A stretch of DNA of 64,000 bases from Eleusine coracana subsp. coracana (GCA_032690845.1 CM064417.1:32556432-32620431); one strand, 5' to 3'; positions 45,456-56,788 are shown, numbered from the stretch's first letter. Made by a program: numbers and translations. Notes: generated by a model from the letters alone, not told the origin.

Positions 45456-46999
45456 TAAGGACGGGGGTAGTTAGAGACATCTGCTTGCTGTGTTGTTCCT
45501 CTTGTTCCTGTGGGGACCCTAGTCCCCATGACTAGTAGCATTTGCGTCCCTAGGGCGTGGATAATCTGCTTGCTGTGTTGATCGGAGGGATTCCACGCTC
45601 TCAAATGAGGGCATCTTCCCTGTGACGATGAAGCATCACAACTGCTTCACCTCGTGTGCACACGCCGAGGTGCGGGTACTAAATCCTGTTGTAGTGGGCT
45701 CCGTGAGGTCGATTTCTTATTTTTCTCTTTCTTGTTTCTCGTGATGGGTTGGCATTCACCTTGTGAGAGATTTCTGTGGAGAGATTTTTGTAGGATCGAC
45801 CCTAGGAGACACGTACCAATAAAGAGATTTATCATGCAATCCCGTCGTTGGATTTCCGTTGGCGATGCCGGCTCTCAAGTTCTCGCTCAATGCGGTTGGA
45901 CTAGCCGAGTGACCGTTTTGGCTTCATCAGTTTCTATTTCCATGCCCCGTTCGTGAGGTGGAGGATAGAGCTGGGTCACGCTTTTGCCTAGGTGGCTGAA
46001 ACGCAGTGCTCATTGAGCTGCTATCGGGTTCATTCGACTGAAGCCCCTAGTTCCCCGTCGACAGGGTCCCAGCGAACCAGCTGGTGGCTGACTTCATAAA
46101 TCCGTCTTTCTGACCCGACTAGTTGCCGCGACCGTTCGGTGGGTCACGGCGGCTAGTTGCCTCTCTTCGGGAAGATACCTACTGAAGGGTCGGAACGGGA
46201 CTCGAACGCAACTCCGCGATGCCCTTGACCTCTGGGGGTCAGGGTGTTGGCCACTAGGTGTGCCCATCGCTCGTGCCCCTTGCTCTTGTTTCACACAGGG
46301 CGGTTGTCGAACTCTTCTATGAGGCCAGCCTTAGAACCCTACCGCTATTGGGCAGTCAAAGGCAGTTTTCATCCTCTTATCCCATCTTACCTGTGCCCGC
46401 CGATCTTGGGTCAGGTCAAGCGAGTTGTGGTTCGTCACACCGGCGCCAGGGTCGACATCGGTCGAACCCGCAGTGTCGACCGAGTCGCTGCTGCAAGACG
46501 TGGTTAGTAGAAGCCTGCCTCGGTCGCCCTGCTCCCGATCCGCGAACCCAACGGTTTTGTGGGCGGATTGTTTGGGCACAGGAAACAAGGGGTCTCAGAT
46601 AGATAGGGCCCACTCTCTTAAATCTAGGGGAAATAAAGGTGGGCGTGGGGTTTCAACGGGTTCTGAACCGCCTTCCCACTACCCGAGACAAGGGCGGCGT
46701 GTTTACCTCGCGCGCGCATCGTGGTGGTCCCGGTTGAACCATCGCGTCACCTCATGTTATTTGACGGGGCGATCGTGGGTGCGTGTTCCCCGCCTGAATA
46801 ACATGGGTAGTGGGGCCACCAACCCAGGGCGTCGAAGAGCGGAGTAGAAGCCGGAGAGTCATGGGGATACAGGAAGAGTGGGGGAGGACGTGGCCGAGTT
46901 TAAGCCACGGGTGGCGCGGAAAGGAGTTAATCCTTACCTTGGGCAGGTCGTGGCTGGCCTCGGCAGTCAGGTCGGGGTAAGTCTCTTGGGGGCGCAGCG
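45456..46999. other. GC-rich 3' region of the Tat element, no clear gene
   Basis: Many short overlapping frames on both strands give no recognisable domain. The words 'atctgcttgctgtgttg' occur at about 45479 and 45567. No tRNA-like fold was recognised. Confidence 0.4.
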
Positions 47000-47004
47000 C
47001 CTAT
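47000..47004. repeat. Target site duplication CCTAT (left)
   Basis: CCTAT precedes the LTR start at 47005 and is repeated at 56996-57000. Confidence 0.9.
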
Positions 47005-47583
47005 TGTTGGTCGTATCTACACACCCACTTATATACCGTAGGAGGACGGTGTACAGTTGTAGCTCTTTTTCCCTCAGAGTATTCCAAGGTTATCGAATCC
47101 ACAGGGAAGGAGCAGAACTAATACTATTAAAAGGTTACTAACAAATTGCAATGGGTTGGTTGGTGTGAATGATGACGGTGAGAAAGTGGAAGGTGAATGT
47201 TATTGAAGAGTTAACAGGATGATGAAGGATTCTCTCCCTAGGATTGGTTCACTAGCATGCAACCTTATTCTTGTCAACTCAAGTGATGACTCTAATATTC
47301 TACAAGACATGGTGGTTTCGTTCACCCCGGTTGTCACTACGGAGGCTATTAGCTCCCCACTGGTTTCTTGCATATGTAATGGGCAAAAGTGTATTGGCCG
47401 ATACACTAATGAAAAGGATAGCAATAAAGTTCATCACATAGATTAAATTCATCAAGAGAGTATCAACAAGCATGAGAGTTACATGACCAGATTCCCGCAC
47501 TAGAGAAGAGAATATAAGACTACTCACTCATCCTTCCGCTAAACATAGCAGAGGGGTGAGAAATAGCGCTGGAACGCGTACGA

Positions 47584-47614
47584 GCCGATCGGCGCAAGCG
47601 TTACACCGATCGGC
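47584..47614. repeat. Palindrome pair in 3' LTR, 21 bp apart
   Basis: GCCGATCGGC at 47584-47593 and ACCGATCGGC at 47605-47614, about 140-170 bp downstream of the LTR TATA box, so in the expected transcript. Confidence 0.95.
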
Positions 47615-47858
47615 ACAACATCCCTTCTCGTGGATCTCGTCAGTATTGATGAACCTCCGCCGCCAATATCATGGAACCCTAGTTTTAATAACTGGTTCTC
47701 GTAATTGTCGTCTCTGCTTGGTCGTCCTTGGCTCTTGATAATTATCTTCCTTTTATACTCGACGGGAGTAGGTCAACTTCCACCGACTCTAACTCATGCT
47801 GGGCTGGGCCATCGTCTTTCCTGGACCGGATCATGTTTTAGTCAACTTTTCCTCCTAC

Positions 47859-47868
47859 GCCGATCGGC
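47859..47868. repeat. Single GCCGATCGGC upstream of the 3' LTR TATA
   Basis: A perfect decamer about 100 bp upstream of the TATA box in the minus orientation. Confidence 0.95.
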
Positions 47869-48057
47869 CCATCTTCGTTACTCTTCAGCTCTTGATCCAT
47901 AATTGCCCTGTTTTACACCTGTTTCCTGCGATTACATCCAAAACAGAACAACTACAAATATATGCAAATATGGGGTTAATTGTTAGTCCAACCACCAAAT
48001 TAAGACGTAAAACACCCCTTTTTGGTAGATAAAATGGGCATCTAGAAACCACCAATA

Positions 48058-48070
48058 GTTCCCCCACATT
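48058..48070 (-). other. Polypurine tract
   Basis: The minus strand reads ATGTGGGGGAAC immediately before the 3' LTR. Confidence 0.75.
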
Positions 48071-49636
48071 TAAATCATTGCTAGTCCTCGAGCAATACAA
48101 AATCAAATATGTAATAAGAATTTTCACACAATCTCTCATGCAGTCAATCTCAATCATCATTTTTACTCATTTTCCCACCACAAAGATTTTCTCTCATCTC
48201 CTTTTAACCAATCCGCATATCTTACTTGAGCTTAATCCAATTACCACAAAACCTTTTCAAAAACAATTTTAGTTCTCCTCAACTCATCTTTTAGCATCAA
48301 GCATTTGGTCTTCTCTAGGTCTCTCAAGTGTATTTCTTTTCCTCTCCTATCTAATCAAGGATTGTATATGGATCTTGGAGGGCTATATAACTAAATTAAA
48401 CCATAAGATAAACCATGTCAACAATGTGCTCAATCATGCCTATTAAGAAAGGATTTTCTTGGAAAAGAACTTTTAATAGAGAAGAGGAATGTAGAAGATC
48501 TAAAAGAAAATTCAATGAGAACAATTGGCAAAGAATGAGGAATAATTACAAATCTGCCTTCTTTGATGACCTTACTGCTTCTCAGGGAATATGTATTTTT
48601 TCTCTTTTACCCTTTTTTTTATAGTAATTTTTTTTTCTTTTTGCAACAGCGCCGATCGGCGCAAGCGTCATGCCGATCGGCGCAACCTATATTTTTTCTT
48701 TTTTCTTTTTTTTCTCTTTTCTTTCACCTCTTTTTTTATATCCCCTGATATGATCAGCAATTTTTGTCTTGTATCAGCAGCAGAAACTTTCTAAATTCCC
48801 TTTTATTGAGAATATAGGTTGTATCAAGGATGAGGGAGAAAAAAAAGATGTATGGTTTTCATGATAGCAAGGAATTTAATTGGATAAGAATGGCTAGAAA
48901 TATAGAGATAAACAAAATAGATCATCCTTTTCTAATTTGGTTGAAATCGTGAGCAAAAAGTTGACAAAGTTACTTACAATCCACTTAGTTCAAATGTGTA
49001 GCTTGCTCTCATTCACTCGGCTATGTAGGCATATTTAGACCTTGCTTTTGCCTTAGCTTATGATGAGTCCAAAGAAATTTTCACAAATATAAAGCTCAAA
49101 AGTTAAGTGGTAACCAACAAATTCAAGTAGTCAACCAATCGATCATCAGAAAGACAAGATAAATAGCATGGGGCACTTTCAATTTGACAATCGACACTAA
49201 CTTTATTAAAGACAATGCAAGAATTCAAACTACATAAAAGACTTAGAAGCAACTCTCAACATGACTCGTGACTCTCTTAAGCACACACACAAACTTAAAT
49301 AAACACTCATCAAAAATATTTAAAAACTGAGAAACTAGACTCAAAAACATTTAAAAACTGAGAAACTGGACTCAAAAACACTTAAAAACTATGGCTAATG
49401 GCAAAGCCCTTCCCCCACGCTCAAAATTTGCAATGTCCTAATTGCAAGAGAAGAAACTTAACACAGTAATCATGTTGACCATGCCTGTTCAAGACTCGGA
49501 AAATTCGTCTTATATTTCTTATGAGAAAAGTGTAGTCCGCTTCGTTCATCCTGATTGTATCCTGGATTCTGCGGTCCACATCCCTTTGATTCCTGTAAGC
49601 ACGATCTCTGTCTAGATACAGTCTCTCAATGTTTCT
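48071..49636 (-). other. AT-rich 3' non-coding region
   Basis: No gene is seen. T-rich tracts occur at 48590-48750, and a 28-bp unit containing 'acttaaaaactgagaaact' or a close variant repeats near 49315-49395. A palindrome pair lies at 48651-48681. Confidence 0.6.
48651..48681. repeat. Palindrome pair, 21 bp apart
   Basis: GCCGATCGGC at 48651-48660 and 48672-48681, both perfect, in otherwise T-rich DNA. Confidence 0.95.
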
Positions 49637-49718
49637 TCAGCAGACAGGACAGCAAGCAGGCGGTTGCAGGTTATGATTTTCAACGCTGTAAGGGGAGGCA
49701 CTATTCAAATTCCTCTGA

Positions 49719-49749
49719 GCCGATCGGCGCATAGGCTGAGCCGATCGGC
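49719..49749. repeat. Palindrome pair in the third ORF, 21 bp apart
   Basis: GCCGATCGGC at 49719-49728 and 49740-49749. Confidence 0.95.
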
Positions 49750-50127
49750 ACAGTGGTGTTCTTCCACCATTGCGACTTCCTCCACTTCCCTCTGCATTAC
49801 CATTAACTCTTGTTAAAGTTCCTGCTATCCTGTCATTACTGCATTCTGCAAGTGTTTTCTGATTTTCGAACTTAGAACTATCAAAGCTTCCTTGCATATC
49901 AAAATCATCACTAAAATCTCCGGAAACACTAGGATCACCGCTTTCCAAAGTTTCCAAATAGTATGGCGTATAGTCGCTATCCCATTCGAAATAATTCTGA
50001 ATTGGCTTACCCGATAATCTAGCGGATCTGCGAACCTTTGGTGTAATCTTGTACTTTCTTGCAGCAGTTTCTTCGTCTTCACTTGGCAGAGCCATCAGAT
50101 CAATAAATTCAACCATCTTCAGATCAT

Positions 50128-50137
50128 GCCGATCGGC
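50128..50137. repeat. Single GCCGATCGGC in the third ORF
   Basis: A perfect decamer. Confidence 0.95.
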
Positions 50138-50529
50138 TCCAGTGTCGACACCTATGAATTGTGAGGGCGCTCTCTTCATCTAGCTCTTCCTTCTCTTGCT
50201 CAGTCAATGATCTTTTGAAAGATAGGAAATCCTCATACGACAAGGGCTTAGCAAGATCAAGAAGACTTTCCATGGTATACCTTTGAGAAACTACTTTACT
50301 TTCAATAGGTGCTTCAGATTTTCTTTGCGCACCAATACTCTTTTCATCATCTGCCGAAGTTCATTGTCCATCTTCACCTTGTCAGCGTTCCACGCGTTAG
50401 CTTTGCTTTTCTTCATGAATTTCTTCCGCAGATCTGACCAAACTAGGGGATCATCTCGTGTTCGTGTCAACACTTCGTCGACTTATTCCCAGGGCCAATT
50501 TGTAGAGGGCTGAGAAAATCCACCGCGGA

Positions 50530-50581
50530 GCCGATCGGCTCCAGAGTCGTGCCGATCGGCGCAGGGGTCGTGCCGATCGGC
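50530..50581. repeat. Palindrome triplet, 21 bp apart, in the third ORF
   Basis: GCCGATCGGC at 50530, 50551 and 50572, all perfect and exactly 21 bp start to start. On the minus strand they encode a seven-residue repeat of the type RRSARPL. Confidence 0.95.
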
Positions 50582-50804
50582 GCCGCCTTGGTTTCTGCCT
50601 GATGCGCCGCCTTCCATTACTTCTGCTCTTAGGGTTTGTTCTGGTGATGATGTAATACGAGTTGATCCGTGGATTTGCTGTCACCTCATATTTATATCCT
50701 TTGATTTCCAATTGGACTAGGACTCATTCTCTTATTCGTAGAATTTAACAAGTCTTAAAAAGGCAAGGTCTGAAACCGACTCAAAACAAGAAGGACTTCG
50801 CCGC

Positions 50805-50855
50805 GCCGATCGGTGTAGGGCTGCGCCGATCGGCGCAAGCATCACGTCGATCGGC
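50805..50855. repeat. Palindrome triplet between pol and the third ORF
   Basis: GCCGATCGGT at 50805, GCCGATCGGC at 50825 and GTCGATCGGC at 50846 (spacing 20 and 21). Confidence 0.95.
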
Positions 50856-50950
50856 GCGGTACACTAAATTGCCAAAAAAAAGAAAAACTACGGAAATTAA
50901 AATACATACAAGCTTTTGTTTTACGTCGTTAAGCTCAACCACACGGGGTA

Positions 50951-53764
50951 CTAAGCAGTGAAATACACATCAAAAGATTTTAATTCAAATGTGTTGGGTT
51001 CTAAGTATACCTTTAGACGTTGTCCGTTCACCATGTACTTGTTTCTCTTGCCATCCATTATGATTACCGCTCCCAAAGGTAACACCGTATTCACAAGATA
51101 AGGTCCCTCCCATTTGCTTCGCAGTTTGCCTTTACCAAATAATCTGAATCACGAATTAAATAGGAGTACCCAATCTCCTTCCTTGAACTCCTTCTTCAAA
51201 AGCTTCTAATCGTACCACTTCTTTGTTTTCTCTTTGTATATAGCTGCATTCTCATATGCACACAATCTCATCTCTTCCAATTCACTTATTTGTATCTTCC
51301 TTTTCATGCCGGCGGCATCAAGATCCAAATTCATTTCCTTTATAGCCCAATAAGCCTTATGTTCCAATTCCACCGGTAGGTGACACGATTTCCCATAGAC
51401 AAATTGACACGGTGTCATACCAATTGGTGTCTTGAATGCCATCCTATATGCCCATAATGCTCCATTAAGCTTCATGGCCCAATCTTTTCCTTCCTTCGTA
51501 ATAATCTTCTACAGAATCCCCTTTAATTGCTTATTTGAAGTTTCTGCTTGTCCATTTGTATGGGGATGGTAGGATGTTCCAATTCTATGTTCAACTCCAG
51601 ATTTGGTTAAAAACCTAGCAAATTCTCCTCCTGTAAAATGGGATCCTCCATACGTAATTATTATCCTTGGTACTCCGTACCTAGGAAATATCTGCTCCTG
51701 AAGCATAGTCCTTGATTCTCTTGTAGTGTTAGCCTTGCATGCCATTGCTTCGACCACTTGGAGACATAATCAACGGCGACCAATATATATTCGAAACCAT
51801 GTGAATTCACAAAGGGTCCCATGAAATCCATACCCCAAACATCAAAGATATCGACTTGAAGATTGTACTTAAGAGGCATTGCATTCCTACTGTTAACATT
51901 CCCTATTCGTTGGCATTGAGCACATGTTGCAACATACCTTTTTGCATCTTCATGCATGGTAGGCCAATAGAATCCACTTTTCCATACCTTTGCCTGTGTT
52001 CTGAAGTAGCCATAATGTCCCTCATAATCCGAAGAATGACATTTTACTAAAATGCTTGCTCTTTCTTCTCTGGGTACACATCTCCGTACTACTCCATCCT
52101 CGCAATACCTGTACAAGTATGGGTCGGCCCATATAAATTTTCTCATTTCACTCTTAACTCTTCTCCTTGTGTTCTTGTTCATCAGATCAGTTTGTCCCTT
52201 GAAACCTTTGATAATATCCATCATCCAGTTCTCTCTACGATCAAATGCAGCAAACAACTGCTCTTATCGCATTTCATCTCTTATTGGCTCAGTTGATGAT
52301 GATTCAACACGAGGTAAATGATCTGCTACAGAATTTTCTACTCCTTTCTTATCTCTTATCTCCAAATCAAATTCTTGTAGCATCAACACACATCGTATTA
52401 ACCGAGGTTTAGACTCTTGCTTTGAAACCAAGTATCTTATAGCAGCATGATCAGTATATACGATCACCTTAGAATTTAGAATGTACGACCTAAACTTCTC
52501 AAAAGCAAATATAACAGCTAGCATCTCCTTTTCAGTTGTTGTATAATTTATTTGTGCCTCATTCAAAGTTTTTCTGGCATAATAAATAGCATGCACTTTA
52601 CCTTCCTTCCGTTGTCCAAGAACAGCTCCAACTGCATAGTCACTTGCATCACACATAATTTCAAAAGGTAAACTCCAATCAGGTGGCTGCATAACGGGCG
52701 CAGAGCATATAGCTTTCTTTAATCTTCTGAAGGCCAAGAGTCTTTCCTCGTCCATAACAAATTTTGTATCTTGCTTTAACAATTCTGTCAGGGGTTTAGA
52801 AATCTTTGAATAATCCTTAACAAATTTGTGATAGAAGTTGGCATGTCCAAGAAAACTCCTCAAAGTTGTAAGATTAGTAGGGGGGGGGGGGGGGGTAATT
52901 TCTCAGCGGTAGATACCTTTTCCTTATCAACCTCTATACCTCTTTTAGATATGACACGACCAAGTACTATCCCTTCTGTTACCATGAAGTGACACTTCTC
53001 CCAATTAAGAACTGAGTCACATTCAACACACCTTTTCAAAACCTTCTCTAAATTCTCCAAACAGCTATCAAAATCAGCACCATGCACGGAGAAGTCATTA
53101 AATACCTCCATAGTATCTTCTATGAATTCAGTGAATATTGCATTCATGCATCTTTGAAATGTTGCAGGCGCGTTTCAAAGACCAAATTGCATCCTTCTAT
53201 ATGCATATGTCCCGAAAGGGCAAGTAAAAGTAGTTTTCTGCTGATCTTCTGGTCTTACCGGTATTTGAAAGAAACCACTATATCCATCCAGATAACAAAA
53301 GTATGAATTCCTTGCTAATCTTTCAAGCATCTCATTAATGAACGAAAGAGGATAGTGATCTTTCTTCATCACCTTGTTCAAACTTCTATAATCTATGCAC
53401 ATTCTCCATCCAGTTACAGTCCTTTGAGGGATCAGCTCATTGTTCTCGTTAGGCACTACTGTCAACCCTCCTTTCTTGGGTACACAATGCACTGACTAAC
53501 CCATTCACTATCAGCAACAAGGTAAATCATACCTGCATTAAGCAGCTTCAAAATCTCCTTTTTAACCACTGGCTCCATTGATTCCTTCAACCTTCGCATC
53601 CCTTCAACCACTGGTTTAGTATTCTCCTCCAAGTTAATCTTGTGGGTGCAAAATGCGGGGTTGATTCCCTTGATGTCATCCAATGTGTAACCAATGGCCT
53701 TCTTATACCTTTTGAGCACAACTAGAAGCCTCTTTATTTCTTCTTTTGTTAGAGCGTTGTTCAC
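50951..53764 (-). pseudogene. Athila-like pol: RT, RNase H and integrase, broken
   Basis: Order on the minus strand: RT N-terminal 'INPAFCTHKINLEENTKPVV' (53764-53462), RT core 'CIDYRSLNKVMKKDHYPL' and 'TFTCPFGTYAYRRMQFGL' (53492-53175), palm segment (53147-52860) where the expected F-x-D-D-F reads 'VFNDFSVHG', one residue short. RNase H has 'MCDASDYAVGAVLGQ' and 'VYTDHAAIRYL' (52863-52264). Integrase has 'CAQCQRIGNV' and 'VWGMDFMGPF' (52257-51661), then 'IIITYGGSHFTGG', where the usual catalytic Asp is Tyr, and 'HTNGQAETSNKQLK' (51757-51509). It ends near 50951. A 16-G run (52880-52895) and several shifts break the frame. Confidence 0.92.
52880..52895. repeat. Poly-G homopolymer, 16 bp, inside pol
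   Basis: On the minus strand it lies in the codons after 'STAEKL', where related elements have a short Pro run. It shifts the frame between RT and RNase H. Confidence 0.9.
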
Positions 53765-53898
53765 AATAACTGGATATGTTCTATTCTTTCCTAGATATTC
53801 ATAGCATAGCTCCTTCGGAAGTTCCTTCTATTCCACTTCCGGCACTTCATCTGGATCCAGCTCCCCGAGACGTTCAAATTCAGGATTTTCCTGGTTGA

Positions 53899-53976
53899 GC
53901 TGATCGGCGCAAGGGTCGTGCCGATCGGCGCTTGCAGTATGATGAGCCGATCGGCGCCAGGGTCGCGTCGATCAGC
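53899..53976. repeat. Four palindromes in the protease-RT spacer
   Basis: GCTGATCGGC at 53899, GCCGATCGGC at 53920 and 53946, GTCGATCAGC at 53967. Spacing is 21, 26 and 21 bp. Confidence 0.95.
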
Positions 53977-54038
53977 GCTGGCAGTATGCTTGTCAATTCC
54001 ATGCATGATGTGGTCCAGTGGGTCTCCCATATCCATCC

Positions 54039-54521
54039 CTATCCTCTCGTCTTCCTCTGGGAGAATTCCTGGTAGCAAGAAGAGTCTTGATGAGACGGAT
54101 CATTAAATTGAAATTGCACTTCTTCCTCCCCTAGGTATAGCGTGATTTGACCTTTCCCAGCATCCAGAACAGCTTGTACTAATCTTAAGAATGGCCTTCC
54201 CAGAATGATATCTTCAACCCTAGTTTCTTTATTGTCTAGAACGAAGAAATCTACCGGCATTATTTTTGAGCTGATCTCAATTTCGACATTCTTGATCACT
54301 CCCAGTGGCTTGGTTTTCCTACCATCCGCCATGATCAACTCAAGTTCAGTCCCCATCAGCCGCTGTTGAGTTCCATAAGGCATGCTATTGAATGCATCAT
54401 AAGTCATCAAGCTGACACGGAAGCCAAAGTCACACAAGGCTCTCGGAAATTTCTTTCCCAATATTTCACAGGGTATGTACGGTTCTTCTTTTTCTTCTTC
54501 AGTGACACCTACAGCATACAC
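54039..54521 (-). pseudogene. Aspartic protease region of the Athila-like element
   Basis: The protease cleaves the polyprotein. The frame contains 'EPYIPCEILGKKFPRALCDF' at the entrance to the active site, then 'MADGRKTKPLGVIKNVEIEI' and 'VEDIILGRPFLRL', the conserved flap and C-terminal parts. The active-site motif, normally D-L-G-A-S, reads D-F-G-F-R, so it is probably inactive even though the Asp remains. It overlaps the end of gag by a few bases in a different frame. Confidence 0.85.
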
Positions 54522-55802
54522 ACCACATAATCCTTCGTAGGGGATGGCTCAAAGCAACTGTCTAGCAATCTCTTCGCTTGTTTCACCTCTGTTCCATCAA
54601 GCTCTATATCATCCTTGTAAAGTTTCCCTAAAACTCTCCCAATAAACTCTTGATCGAAAACTTCCGACTTGAGGTGATTACTTGGGAAGTTATACTCAAT
54701 TCCGGCTTCGGAGGCGTCTTGCGGACTGAAGGATCTTCTCATATTAAGCAACTCTTGCGAAAAATCAATAGGAATCCAGTCCATCGGCTCAAATTCGTCA
54801 AGTGGTTTAGCATTCGTCAATGTTCTATCCCCCTTCGGTTTAGCAAAATTCCCTTCAAATTCCTTCAGGTGGTTGTCCAGAATCGCAGTTTCTATCTTGG
54901 TATAATCCTTGTTACTTGGCGGAGTCGTTACGGTGCTCGGTTCTCCTGTTGTCGCGGCTGCACCGATCAGCTCAAAGTCTGTGCCGTTTGGCACACATGT
55001 CAGACCCATAGAGGTGAGTCTGACGGGCTCTATTTCTTCGAATCCCGAAGTAATCATTGGTCTACTCTTGGACATCAAGATCTGTGCAGCTGGCGACTCT
55101 TCCTTCTTCATAACTTCTGGGCATTGCCGACTTGGTTCTAAATATTCTTCCCAATGCTTGTGCAAAGCTTCATTCTTGGCAATTGTGCCTAACAATTCGA
55201 TCCCTACCTTGGCTGTCAATCTCAAAAAACTTCCTCCGGCTGATCCATCCAAATGCATCCTCGATTCCTTGTTTATGGCCATGTAGAAGTTCTGAGCGCA
55301 TATATTCTCATCAATGCCAAGGTCAGGTCCTTGTTTCAACAATGTTTGAAAACGCGTTCAGGCTTCCGCGAGAGATTCTTCATCTTCTTGTAAGAAGTTC
55401 ACCACTTCCCTTCTCAACTTTTGCACCTTTGGCAAAGGAAAATAGTGGAGACAAAAATTTCCAACTAACTCACTCCACTTACCTTTTGCTTCTCGAGATG
55501 CTGCCTTATGCCACTCTTTGGCTTTTCCTCCTAGAGAGAATGGGAAAAGCAGCCACCTATAGATCCCGAGGCACTCCTTCATGATAGAATGTTTGGCAAA
55601 GTGCCTCCAAATCTTGTAAGTGAGTATACGGGTTCTCCTCTTTCGCTCCAAAGAAGTTGTTTGCTTCAGCCATGCCAATGATAATGGGGTTCAACACATA
55701 CGAGGAGGCTGTGGCCTTCTCATCTGAGGGTTGAGGCACTAGCATGTCTGGAGACGGTAGAGAAAGTTCCCTGAGCGTCTGAGAAGGTCCTGTCGTACTC
55801 AT
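54509..55802 (-). pseudogene. Gag of the Athila-like element
   Basis: It starts at the ATG at 55802 ('MSTTGPSQTLRELSLPSPDM'). The retrotransposon gag core is in the pieces 55802-55557 ('ENPYTHLQDLEALCQTF') and 55678-55358 ('LGGKAKEWHKAASREAKGKW', 'NFCLHYFPLPKVQKLR'). The C-terminal part is 55342-54509, with no CCHC knuckle visible. One frame change near 55600 and another near 55350 break it. The ATG lies about 95 bp downstream of the primer-binding site, as expected. Confidence 0.88.
54962..54992. repeat. Decayed palindrome pair in gag, 21 bp apart
   Basis: ACCGATCAGC at 54962 and GCCGTTTGGC at 54983. Spacing is kept although the words have drifted. Confidence 0.7.
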
Positions 55803-55895
55803 CCTAAAAATTCACACAAAACACAAAAATGAAAACAACTAGAAAAGAGAGGATTAGACGTTAGTAAAATATTAATAGTAAAAGAACTGGCTTGT

Positions 55896-55913
55896 TCCCC
55901 GGCAATGGCGCCA
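55896..55913 (-). other. Primer-binding site complementary to tRNA-Asp
   Basis: The minus strand reads TGGCGCCATTGCCGGGGA, one base different from the perfect complement of the plant tRNA-Asp 3' end. It is 11 bp inside the 5' LTR. Confidence 0.9.
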
Positions 55914-56503
55914 GAAAAAGGGCTTGTTGGTCGTATCTACGCACCCACTTATATACCGCAAGAGGACGGTGTACAGTTGTAGCTCTTTTTCCCTCAGAGT
56001 ATTCCAAGGTTATCGAATCCACAGGGAACGAGCGGAACTAATACTATTAAAAGGTTACTAACAAATTGTAATGGGTTGGTTGGTGTGAATGATGACGGTG
56101 AGAAAGTGGAAGGTGAATGTTATTGAAGAGTTAACAGGATGATGAAGGATTCTCTCCCTAGGATTGGTTCACTAGCATGCAACCTTATTCTTGTACACTC
56201 AAGTGATGACTCTAATATTCTACGAGACATGGTGGTCTCGGTCACCCCGGCTGTCACTACAGACGCTATTAGCTCCCCACTGGTTTCTTGCACTATGTAA
56301 TGGGCAAAAGTGTATTGGCCGATACACTAATGAAAACGATAGCAATAAAGTTCATCACATAGATTAAATTCATTGAGAGAGTATCAACAAGCTGAGATTT
56401 ACATGACCAGATTCCCGCACCAGAGAAGACAATATGACACTACTCACTCATCCTTCCGCTAAATATAGCAGAGGGGTGAGAAATAGCGCTGGAACGCGCA
56501 CGA

Positions 56504-56534
56504 GCCGATCGGCACAAGCGTTGCGCCGATCGGC
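56504..56534. repeat. Palindrome pair in 5' LTR, 21 bp apart
   Basis: GCCGATCGGC at 56504-56513 and 56525-56534, at the same place as in the 3' LTR. Confidence 0.95.
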
Positions 56535-56778
56535 GCAACCTCCCTTCTGGTGGATCTCATCAGTGTTGACGAACCTCCGCCGCCAATATCCTGGAACCGT
56601 AGTTTTAATAACTGGTTCTCGCGATTGCCGTCTCTTCTTGGTCGTCCTTGGCTCTTGATAATTATCTTCCTTTTATACTCAACGGGATTAGGTCAACTTC
56701 CACCGACTCTAACTCATGCTGGACTGGGCCTTCGTCTTTCCTGGACTGGATCATGTTTTAGTCAACTTTTCCTCCTGC

Positions 56779-56788
56779 GCCGATCGGC
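56779..56788. repeat. Single GCCGATCGGC upstream of the 5' LTR TATA
   Basis: A perfect decamer, matching 47859-47868 in the other LTR. Confidence 0.95.

Larger units (their letters stand above)
47005..48057 (-). repeat. 3' LTR of the Athila-like element
   Basis: Plus-strand ends are TGTTGGTCGTATCTAC and AACCACCAATA. A TATA box lies on the minus strand (TATAAAA, 47757-47751). Confidence 0.9.
49637..50711 (-). pseudogene. Third ORF downstream of pol, unknown function
   Basis: I do not recognise a domain. The reading runs from the ATG at 50711 to a stop at 49637 with at least two frame changes (near 50460 and near 50190). The first part is very basic ('KSRSNGRRRIRQKPRRRRSA'). The middle contains 'SYEDFLSFKRSLTEQEKEEL' and 'DLRKKFMKKSKANAW'. 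The end is acidic with 'LPSEDEETAARKYK' and 'VSGDFSDDFDMQ' and Cys at the tail ('ACCPVC'). It lies where Athila elements carry an extra env-like or unknown ORF. No signal peptide or membrane span is evident. Palindrome copies translate in-frame as RRSA-type repeats. Confidence 0.5.

Noticed and set aside
46244..46847. Several plus- and minus-strand frames of 85-140 codons
   Set aside because: Overlapping frames on both strands with no recognisable motif; not supported as genes.
54650..55584. Plus-strand frames of 125-163 codons
   Set aside because: Antisense shadows of the Athila-like gag.
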